Shown here: in pieces, positions 8,796-15,304 of the stretch
Numbering within the stretch: position 1 is the first letter of the stretch
Layout: the number at the start of each line of letters is the position of its first letter
Source: Mycobacterium sp.
Lineage (GTDB): Bacteria; Actinomycetota; Actinomycetes; Mycobacteriales; Mycobacteriaceae
Direction of reading: 5' to 3'
Length of the DNA stretch: 53,910 bases
NCBI GenBank assembly: GCA_025965895.1
Contig: JAOPWC010000204.1
Coordinates: forward strand, 1 to 53,910
Position numbers and translations under genes: made by a program
The notes under the pieces: generated by a model
Seen by the model: the letters and a program-made list of their open reading frames with translations, nothing else
Database searches by the model: none
Told to the model about the DNA's origin: nothing

Positions 8796-10013
8796 ATGGA
8801 GACGGTCTTCTCGTTGCAGGTGCCCGAAGAAGTGGCCCACGTCCGTGACTGGGTGCATGAATTCGCCAGGGACGTCGTGCGTCCGGCGGCCGCCGAATGG
8901 GACGAGCGGGAAGAGACGCCGTGGCCGATCATTCAGGAGGCCGCCAAAGTCGGGCTCTACACGCCTGAACTTTTCGGTCAGATGGCAGGAGAACCCAGCG
9001 GCCTGGGCCTCCTGACGGTGTTCGAGGAGATGTTCTGGGGGGACGCGGGAATCGCCTTGTCCGTCCTGGCCACCGGGTTGGCCGCCGCGGCGCTGGCCGG
9101 CAACGGCACGCCGGGGCAGATCGGCGAATGGCTGCCACGCATGTTCGGCACGCCCGATGATCCCAAACTCGGTGCCTTTTGTTCGTCCGAACCCGGGGCG
9201 GGCTCCGACGTCGGCGCGATCCGCACCCGGGCGCGCCACGACGCAGCCAGTGACGAATGGGTGCTCAACGGAACCAAGACATGGGTGACCAACGGCGGCA
9301 TCGCCGACGTGCATGTGGTCGTCGCGGCGGTGGAACCCGAATTGGGAACGCGCGGGCAGGCCACGTTCATCATTCCCGGCGACACACCGGGTCTTTCCCA
9401 GGGACAGAAGTTCAAGAAGCACGGCATCCGCGCGTCCCACACGGCCGAAGTGGTTCTCGAGGACGTGCGGATTCCGGGCGAGAACATCCTGGGCGGGAAA
9501 GAGAGGTTCGAACAGCGCATCGCGAAGGCGCGCGCGGGAAAGCGAACGTCAAGTCAGGCGGCGATGATGACCTTCGAACGCACCCGCCCCGTCGTCGGCG
9601 CGATGGCCATCGGGGTCGCCCGGGCGGCTTACGAATACGCGCTCGAATATTCATGCCAGCGTGAGCAATTCGGCCGCAAGATCGGTGAATTCCAGGCTGT
9701 CGCGTTCAAGCTCGCCGACATGAAGAGCCGGATCGATGCTTCGCGGATGTTGGTCTGGCGGGCCGGCTGGATGCACCGCAACAACGAGAGGTTCGACGCC
9801 GCAGAGGGCTCGATGGCCAAACTCTTCGCGAGTGAGACCGCCGTGTTCGTCACCGACGAGGCGATCCAGATCCTCGGCGGCAACGGCTACACGCGAGACT
9901 TCCCCGTCGAGCGCATGCATCGCGATGCCAAGATCTTCACGATATTCGAAGGGACCAGCGAGATTCAGCGGCTCGTCATCGGACGGGCACTCACCGGACT
10001 GCCGATCCGGTAA
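8796..10013 (+). CDS. Acyl-CoA dehydrogenase next to nitrile hydratase
   Basis: 405 residues from the ATG at 8796, which has an AGGA six bases upstream; an ATG at 8790 has no room for one. A complete FAD-dependent acyl-CoA dehydrogenase: FCSSEPGAGSDV substrate/FAD segment, GTKTWVTNGG, the REQFGRKIGEFQAV dimer motif and the catalytic-base region FEGTSEIQR, with the expected Glu of EGT present. It oxidises an acyl-CoA at the alpha-beta bond; the chain specificity cannot be read from sequence. It lies 41 bases upstream of the nitrile hydratase beta gene in the same direction, so the three may form one catabolic operon. It has no counterpart at this place in M. tuberculosis as I recall. Confidence 0.9.
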   Translation: METVFSLQVPEEVAHVRDWVHEFARDVVRPAAAEWDEREETPWPIIQEAAKVGLYTPELFGQMAGEPSGLGLLTVFEEMFWGDAGIALSVLATGLAAAALAGNGTPGQIGEWLPRMFGTPDDPKLGAFCSSEPGAGSDVGAIRTRARHDAASDEWVLNGTKTWVTNGGIADVHVVVAAVEPELGTRGQATFIIPGDTPGLSQGQKFKKHGIRASHTAEVVLEDVRIPGENILGGKERFEQRIAKARAGKRTSSQAAMMTFERTRPVVGAMAIGVARAAYEYALEYSCQREQFGRKIGEFQAVAFKLADMKSRIDASRMLVWRAGWMHRNNERFDAAEGSMAKLFASETAVFVTDEAIQILGGNGYTRDFPVERMHRDAKIFTIFEGTSEIQRLVIGRALTGLPIR

Positions 10014-10054
10014 CGTGAAGCCAGGAAAGCCAGGGCGGAAGGCAGTCCCGCGTC

Positions 10055-10792
10055 ATGAAGTTGCAGCACTACCTCGGCGGTCTTGAAGGACTCCCGGAGT
10101 CACTGAGCCTCGAAAAGCGGGTGTTCGTCGAGGACTGGGAGAAGCGGATCTTCGGCATCCACGTGGCGATGATGGCGCTGTCCAAGCACCTCGGTTCGGC
10201 GTTGCCGCAGTACCCGATCGAACAGGTGCCGACCACGTTCAGCGACGAATGGAGCTGGGCGGACCTGCGCAGCGGCGCCGAGGCGATGAACCCGTTCGAC
10301 TATTTCAAGTTCCGCTACTACGAGAAATGGCTCGGCGGCATCACTGAGTTCTTGATCGACAAGGGCTATTTCACCGAAGACGAACTAGCCACGCGCACAC
10401 AGAAACTGCTCGCCGGTGACACGCCTTTCACGGGTGAGCAGGTGCCGGGCATCGACGAGCAGGTCGAGGCGTATCTTCGCCACGGCGACAGTCCGCGCCG
10501 TGGCATTGCGCACCCGAAGTTCGCTGTCGGCGACCGAGTGCGGATCACGAATGTCCCCGCCGCGGCGCACACCCGGCTCCCGGGGTTCCTGCGGGCGCGC
10601 AGCGGCACGGTGCAGCGGGTCTTCGAGGGTGACTACGCGTACTTCCATCACACCGGGGACGGGATCGGCGATCCGATGCCGATCTACCTCGTCGAGTTCC
10701 CGCCGCAGGAGCTGTGGGGTACCCGTGCGGAGCCGGGCCGCCAGACCGTCCGCGCCGAGCTGTTCGAGGCATACCTGGAGGGAGTCCGATGA
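10055..10792 (+). CDS. nthB: Nitrile hydratase beta subunit
   Basis: 245 residues. The helical N-terminal part (KLQHYLGGLEGLPE..., VFVEDWEKRIFGIHVAMM, FKFRYYEKWLGGITEFLIDKG) is followed by the SH3-like C-terminal domain (FAVGDRVRITNVP, GFLRARSGTVQRVF, YLVEFPPQELWG). Both are standard for NHase beta chains, and length is normal. With the alpha chain it forms the hydratase converting nitriles to amides in the cytoplasm. It precedes alpha with an ATGA overlap. The beta-then-alpha order is one I associate with cobalt-type enzymes, in agreement with the alpha-chain motif. Confidence 0.92.
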   Translation: MKLQHYLGGLEGLPESLSLEKRVFVEDWEKRIFGIHVAMMALSKHLGSALPQYPIEQVPTTFSDEWSWADLRSGAEAMNPFDYFKFRYYEKWLGGITEFLIDKGYFTEDELATRTQKLLAGDTPFTGEQVPGIDEQVEAYLRHGDSPRRGIAHPKFAVGDRVRITNVPAAAHTRLPGFLRARSGTVQRVFEGDYAYFHHTGDGIGDPMPIYLVEFPPQELWGTRAEPGRQTVRAELFEAYLEGVR

Positions 10793-11409
10793 GCGACCAG
10801 TTCGCCTATCCACCCGACCGCGAGCAGACCAGCGCGGCCAAGGTCGCGGCACTGGAGTCGCTGCTTATCGAAAAAGGGGTGATCACAGGCCAGACGGTGG
10901 ACAAGGTGCTGGCCTACTTCGAATCCGAGATGACTCCGCTGAACGGCAAGAAGATCGTCGTCAAGGCATGGACCGATGGGGATTTCGCCAAGCGTGTCGT
11001 CGAAGACACCCCGGCGGCGATCGCCGAACTCGACCTGCCCATCGGCATGGCAGGGGCCGAGGGCGAGCATCTTCAGGCCGTCGCGAACGGACCCGGCGTG
11101 CACAACCTGATCATCTGCACGCTGTGCTCGTGCTTCCCGTGGCCGGTGCTCGGCTTGCCGCCGTACTGGTACAAAGATCCGGTCTTCCGGGCCCGCGCGG
11201 CCCGCGAGCCGCGCAAGGTGCTCGCGGAGGTGGGTGTGCACCTGCCGGACGAGACAGAGATCAGGGTGTGGGACAGCAGCGGCCACTCCCGCTGGTTCGT
11301 AATCCCCGAAAGACCCTCTGGCACAGACGATCTCACCGAGGAAGCACTGATGGGTCTGGTGACGACGGAGTCGATGATGGGTGTCGCGCTCGCGGGACCG
11401 GCGTCGTGA
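10789..11409 (+). CDS. nthA: Nitrile hydratase alpha subunit, cobalt type
   Basis: 206 residues from the ATG at 10789, which overlaps the beta stop (ATGA). The metal-binding claw C-T-L-C-S-C is at residues 110-115. The Thr (rather than Ser) in second position is typical of non-corrin cobalt NHases; Cys113 and Cys115 would be the oxidised ligands. The flanking CFPWPVLGLPPYWYKDP segment and the C-terminal MGVA are family-conserved. No downstream cobalt-insertion/activator gene (NthE/p14K type) is seen, nor an amidase, so maturation and amide hydrolysis must depend on genes elsewhere. It is possibly related to thiocyanate hydrolase, but a two-subunit nitrile hydratase fits best. Confidence 0.93.
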   Translation: MSDQFAYPPDREQTSAAKVAALESLLIEKGVITGQTVDKVLAYFESEMTPLNGKKIVVKAWTDGDFAKRVVEDTPAAIAELDLPIGMAGAEGEHLQAVANGPGVHNLIICTLCSCFPWPVLGLPPYWYKDPVFRARAAREPRKVLAEVGVHLPDETEIRVWDSSGHSRWFVIPERPSGTDDLTEEALMGLVTTESMMGVALAGPAS

Positions 11410-11438
11410 AGCTGCAGTTCGACCACGAGTGCCGCTAG
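11406..11438 (+). other. 10-codon reading frame overlapping the nthA stop
   Basis: A GTG at 11406 overlaps the nthA TGA (GTGA) and opens VKLQFDHECR before a TAG at 11436. The coupling geometry is that of a third operon gene, where an NHase activator would normally sit, but the frame ends at once and runs into a convergent gene. It could be chance or the stub of a lost activator. Confidence 0.2.
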
Positions 11439-11902
11439 CTGCCGTAGCGGTCACGCAGCCTGCCCAGCGTGGCTTCGATGCCTGCGGCGTTGCGCTTGGC
11501 GAAACCTGTTCGCTCGTAATAGTTGAAGCGGTCCTTGATACCGGTGTCGCGATAGTCGAACGTCTCAGTCACCCGTGTCGCGGTCGGTGATACGGGGGTG
11601 AACTCCCAGCGCCAGTGGTGTCCCAACGGGTGGCGCCACTCGACGAGCTCATCGGGCTTGAGCGCGGTGACCGTACTGGTGATCCGGTACGGCAATCCGA
11701 ACATCGTCATCTTGGTCGAGAACCGTGCGCCCGGAACCAGATGCGATGGCGCGACGATGTTGTCGCCGACGGTGCCCGAACCGTCGACTTCGCGGTGGCG
11801 ACGCGGATCAGCGACGATCGCGAACAACTCCGCCGCCGGTGCCTGCACGTCGACCGCTCGGCTGACCTGTCGCGGGCCGGCATCAACGGTGACGACGGTC
11901 AT
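11435..11902 (-). CDS. SRPBCC-family (polyketide cyclase-like) protein
   Basis: 155 residues from the ATG at 11902 (MTVVTVDAGPRQ); upstream extension overlaps the SDR gene and is not family-like. A START/Bet v1-type fold is indicated by the N-terminal SRAVDVQAPAAELFAIVADP, the central strand pairs (RITSTVTALKPDELVEW) and the long C-terminal helix ending in TLGRLRDRYGS. Such proteins bind hydrophobic ligands in a deep pocket; the ligand is unknown. The start overlaps the end of the SDR gene by 20 bases, so the two are probably co-translated. It converges on nthA. Confidence 0.8.
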   Translation of the reverse strand: MTVVTVDAGPRQVSRAVDVQAPAAELFAIVADPRRHREVDGSGTVGDNIVAPSHLVPGARFSTKMTMFGLPYRITSTVTALKPDELVEWRHPLGHHWRWEFTPVSPTATRVTETFDYRDTGIKDRFNYYERTGFAKRNAAGIEATLGRLRDRYGS

Positions 11903-12737
11903 ACCTAGACCTTTCGCTGACCATTTCGAGGCTTTTGTCCCACAATTCACGGGCCAGAACACGGTCGTAGGCCCGCCTGTTGGCCCTGGCGACTTTGTGG
12001 TTGACGTAGTACTCGCCCGACACCCAGTCGACGCCGGGCCTAGCCGACGCCAGCCATACCAGTTCGTCGGAGCCACGCTGCGGGCCGACGAGCGCCAGCT
12101 GACTGATCGGGGTGCGATAGGCCGCGCGGATCCACCAGTCCTGAGCTTCGCTGCCGAAGTTGGACGCGACGTTGCCGGGGTGGAAGGCCGCGGTCGAGAT
12201 ACCCGCGCGGTGGTAGCGGCGGTGCAGTTCAGCGGTGAACAAGATGTTTTCCAGCTTCGCGTCGCCGTAGGCGTTGCGTGCCCGATAGCCGTGTTCGGCG
12301 TCGAGGTCGTCGATGTCGACGCGGCCGAAAAGCTTGTTGCCGACGCTGGAGGTGTTCAGAACCGTCGCCCCCGATTCGACAAGCCGATCCAGCAGCATCG
12401 TCGTCAGCAAGAACGGGGCCAGATGATTGACCTGGAACGTCTTCTCGTGGCCATCGACGGTCACTTCGCGCCGACCCATGAAGCCGCCGGCGTTGTTGGC
12501 CAGCACGTCGATGCGTGCATGGGCATCGAGCAAATGCTTGGCCAGCGCCCGGACCTGCGAAAGGTCGGCGAAATCCGCCACGAAGTGGTCCGCGCCGAGC
12601 TGCGCGGCGACGGCCATGGTCTTGTTCTCCGACCGGCCCACGACGATCACGTTCTCGCCGCTTCGGCTGAGCCTGGTCGCCGCCGCGGCCCCGATACCGT
12701 CGCTGGCACCGGTGATCACGATCGTGCGACCCGCCAC
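11883..12737 (-). CDS. Short-chain dehydrogenase/reductase
   Basis: 284 residues, classical SDR size. The N-terminal cofactor motif TGASDGIG, the NNAG motif in VLANNAGGF, catalytic Ser in NTSSVG and the Y-G-D-A-K (YxxxK) active site are all present, followed by FHPGNVAS. An Arg in GRSENK after beta-2 suggests NADP(H) preference. The substrate is unknown; the family includes retinol dehydrogenase-like and oxidoreductase-like enzymes. It is followed by an overlapping SRPBCC gene and lies just downstream of aroE on the same strand (28-base gap). Confidence 0.85.
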   Translation of the reverse strand: MAGRTIVITGASDGIGAAAATRLSRSGENVIVVGRSENKTMAVAAQLGADHFVADFADLSQVRALAKHLLDAHARIDVLANNAGGFMGRREVTVDGHEKTFQVNHLAPFLLTTMLLDRLVESGATVLNTSSVGNKLFGRVDIDDLDAEHGYRARNAYGDAKLENILFTAELHRRYHRAGISTAAFHPGNVASNFGSEAQDWWIRAAYRTPISQLALVGPQRGSDELVWLASARPGVDWVSGEYYVNHKVARANRRAYDRVLARELWDKSLEMVSERSRYDRRHR

Positions 12738-12765
12738 GTGGCTGATCCTATGCGAAGCGCCGGCG

Positions 12766-13584
12766 TCACGCGAGCGCTGCCCTCATCGCCGCTTTCGGCG
12801 CCGGCCGGCCGGTGAACTGCTCGACCTGGGCGAACGCCTGGTGCAACAGCATCTGCAGACCGCTGATGGCCGTGCCGCCTGCCGCGGTGACCGCGGCGGC
12901 CAGCGGCGTGGGCCACGGATCGTAGACCGCGTCCAGCAGCAGGGGCGCCCGTGCGAACACCCCGCGCTGCCCCGCCGCCGCTTCCGCCGGAATCGTGCTG
13001 ATGACGGCTGCGGCGGCGGCGGCCTCCTCGGCGACGCCCGCAGCGGTGAAGTGCTGCCAACGCGCGTGCACGCCCACCCGGGCGGCCAGCGCCAGCAACG
13101 GTTCCGCCCTGGCGGGATCGCGGGCCACAATGGTCACCCGCCGCACGCCCAGGTGGCCCAGCGCCACGACGGCGGCACGCGCGGTCCCTCCCGCGCCCAG
13201 CACAATCGCATCGCCGTTGACGGAGCCCAGCGCGCCGATCACGCCGTCGACGTCGGTGTTGTCGGCGCGCCACCCGCTCGCGGTGCGCACCAACGTGTTC
13301 GCCGAGCCGACGAGCTCGGCGCGGGCCGTGCGATCCTCGGCGAAGCGCAGCGCGGCGAATTTTGCGGGCATCGTCACCGACACACCCACCCACTCGGGAC
13401 CGAAACCGCCTACCAACCCGGCCAATTCGTCAGCCGTGCATTCGATGCGCTCGTACGTCCAGTCGGTCAGGCCGAGCGCGCGGTAGGCGGCCAGGTGAAG
13501 CTGCGGCGAGCGGGAATGCGTGATCGGCGAGCCAAGTACCGCCGCGCGGCGCGGCGCGTGCTCATCGCCCGCTGTCGAGGACAC
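12766..13584 (-). CDS. aroE: Shikimate dehydrogenase
   Basis: The GTG at 13584 is chosen because the conserved N-terminus RRAAVLGSPITHSRSPQLH starts about 13 residues after it, as in M. tuberculosis AroE; 272 residues. The active-site Lys follows in VTMPAKFAALRFAE, then ANTLVR, DNTDVDG, the NADP-binding VLGAGGTARA, and the C-terminal DAVYDPWPTPLA and GLQMLLHQAFAQ. It reduces 3-dehydroshikimate to shikimate. It overlaps the mltG 3' end by 23 bases. It is separated from the other aro genes by about 4 kb that includes the nitrile hydratase insert. Confidence 0.95.
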   Translation of the reverse strand: MSSTAGDEHAPRRAAVLGSPITHSRSPQLHLAAYRALGLTDWTYERIECTADELAGLVGGFGPEWVGVSVTMPAKFAALRFAEDRTARAELVGSANTLVRTASGWRADNTDVDGVIGALGSVNGDAIVLGAGGTARAAVVALGHLGVRRVTIVARDPARAEPLLALAARVGVHARWQHFTAAGVAEEAAAAAAVISTIPAEAAAGQRGVFARAPLLLDAVYDPWPTPLAAAVTAAGGTAISGLQMLLHQAFAQVEQFTGRPAPKAAMRAALA

Positions 13585-14806
13585 CGTTTCGCTTGGCGAG
13601 TTCGATATTCGCGAGATGCTCCTGGTAGTCCTTCGTGAACAGCGTCGTGCCCTGCATGTCGACCGTGACGAAGTACAGCCAGTCACCGGGGTCGGGGCGT
13701 TCAGCGGCGGTCAGCGCCGGATCGCCCGGCGAGCAGATGGGCGTCGCCGGCAGACCCTCGTTAACGTACGTGTTCCACAGCGTGATGCGGCCCCGGTCGG
13801 CGTCAGTGGTAGCGACCTCCTGCCGGTCCAGCGGGTAGTTCACGGTGGAGTCGAACTCGAGCTTCTGGCGCACCTGCAGCCGGTTGTAGATCACCCGTGC
13901 GACTTTCGGGAAGTCGGCGGGCTTGGACTCCCGCTGCACCAACGACGCGACCGTCAGGATCTGATACGGCGACATGTGGAGCTGGTCGGCGGTGTCGAGC
14001 AGGCCGCTCTGCGCATACTGGTCGGCGCTCGACACGATCAGTGTCGACAAGATGCCCTGCGGCGGTGCCGACGGGTCGATGTTCCAGGTGCCCGGCGCGA
14101 TCAGCCCTTCGAGCCTGCGATGGTCGCCGTTCATCGTCGCGACCTGCTTGGCCGCCCAGTCGGGCACGTTGAGCAGCGACGGCGAGGTGTCCGCGGCGAC
14201 CTTGCGCAAATCGTCGACGGATACGCAGCGCCGCTGCCCATCCAGCTGCACACACGATGCGCGCGAAATCAGGCTGAAGATGCCCTCGGTGACGGCGCTG
14301 GTCTTGACGTCCTGCACGTCGTCGAGTTGCCTGCCCTCGGGGATCACGAGCTTGCCGACGCGGCTCTGCGGATCGGTCAGGCGCCTGACCGCGTCCGCCG
14401 CCGGAATCTCGGTGCGCAGTTTGTAGAAGCCCGGCTGGATCGCCGACATCGACGAATTGCCGTGGGCCGCATCGACAAACGCCCTCACGGTCGCGACGAC
14501 CTGGTGGTCGTGCAGCGTCTGGCCGATCGCGGTGGTCGAGTCACCGGCGCTGACCTGGATGACCAGGTCCTGCCCGCCCGCACCCGAGTAGTCGTCACCC
14601 GAACCGAACACGCTGTGCCACAACCTCGATCCGATGAACACCGCCACCACGACGACCGCGATCAGCACCGCCAGCGCAACCGAGGAACCCATGCGCCTGC
14701 GACGGCGACTGCGTTGGGCCCGCATGCGTTCGCTGCGGCTCATCGCGTGCCGGGGCGGGCCAACCGCCACCGGCCGCGCGCGTTGGCGCTGCCACCCGTC
14801 AGCCAC
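13562..14806 (-). CDS. mltG: Endolytic murein transglycosylase MltG
   Basis: 414 residues. A basic cytoplasmic N-terminus (about 1-38, rich in Arg) precedes one membrane helix (about 40-60). A LysM-like region and the YceG catalytic domain follow. The catalytic Glu is in ASLVQRES at about residue 293, followed by the conserved VIYNRL...L.FDSTV.Y pattern and a C-terminal GLPATPICSPG. The enzyme cuts nascent peptidoglycan glycans at the periplasmic face of the membrane and helps set glycan length. It overlaps ruvX by 8 bases and aroE by 23, reproducing the conserved alaS-ruvX-mltG-aroE order. Confidence 0.94.
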   Translation of the reverse strand: MADGWQRQRARPVAVGPPRHAMSRSERMRAQRSRRRRRMGSSVALAVLIAVVVVAVFIGSRLWHSVFGSGDDYSGAGGQDLVIQVSAGDSTTAIGQTLHDHQVVATVRAFVDAAHGNSSMSAIQPGFYKLRTEIPAADAVRRLTDPQSRVGKLVIPEGRQLDDVQDVKTSAVTEGIFSLISRASCVQLDGQRRCVSVDDLRKVAADTSPSLLNVPDWAAKQVATMNGDHRRLEGLIAPGTWNIDPSAPPQGILSTLIVSSADQYAQSGLLDTADQLHMSPYQILTVASLVQRESKPADFPKVARVIYNRLQVRQKLEFDSTVNYPLDRQEVATTDADRGRITLWNTYVNEGLPATPICSPGDPALTAAERPDPGDWLYFVTVDMQGTTLFTKDYQEHLANIELAKRNGVLDSGR

Positions 14807-15299
14807 TGTCGCCCTCTCGATGCGCTCCGGCCCGACGCTGGTCCAGCCAGCCCTGCAGGATCGCGACGGCCGCGGCCTGGTCGATCACCGCACGCTGACC
14901 CTTGGCGCGGATGCCGGCGTCACGCAGCGAGCGCTGCGCGGCGACGGTGGTCAACCGTTCGTCAGCCAGCCGCACCGGCGTGGGGGCGATCCGCTCGGCG
15001 AGCTGTTCGGCCAGCGCGATCGCGTCGCGTGCCGCCGGGCCCGTCCGGTCGGCGAGCGTGCGCGGCAGCCCCACCACCACCTCTACCACGTCGAGGTCGA
15101 CCACCAGTTGGCTCAGCCGCCGCAGATGCCTGCCGGAGCGTTCCCGGCGGACCGTTTCCACCGGCGTAGCCAGAATGCCGTCGGGGTCGCTGCCTGCCAC
15201 TCCTATCCGCACGCTGCCGACGTCGACACCCAACCGGCGCCCCCGGCCGGGATCGTCGCTGCCGGGCCGATCCGGCAGACGGTGCTCTTGGCGGCTCAC
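14799..15299 (-). CDS. ruvX: Putative Holliday junction resolvase / pre-16S rRNA nuclease YqgF
   Basis: 166 residues with an RNase H-like fold: GVDVGSVRIGVA carries the first acidic residue, VVVGLPRTLADRTGPAA the strand-4 region, and LADERLTTVAA and the C-terminal DQAAAVAILQGWLD the remaining conserved acids. YqgF proteins are implicated in 16S rRNA 5' maturation, and RuvX-type junction cleavage is also reported for mycobacterial homologues. It lies 5 bases after alaS and overlaps mltG by 8 bases. Confidence 0.93.
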   Translation of the reverse strand: MSRQEHRLPDRPGSDDPGRGRRLGVDVGSVRIGVAGSDPDGILATPVETVRRERSGRHLRRLSQLVVDLDVVEVVVGLPRTLADRTGPAARDAIALAEQLAERIAPTPVRLADERLTTVAAQRSLRDAGIRAKGQRAVIDQAAAVAILQGWLDQRRAGAHREGDSG

Positions 15300-15304
15300 G
15301 CCGG

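Noticed and set aside
13520..15169. 549-codon plus-strand frame over aroE, mltG and ruvX
   Set aside because: It is antisense to three conserved genes and shows no domain or signal sequence.
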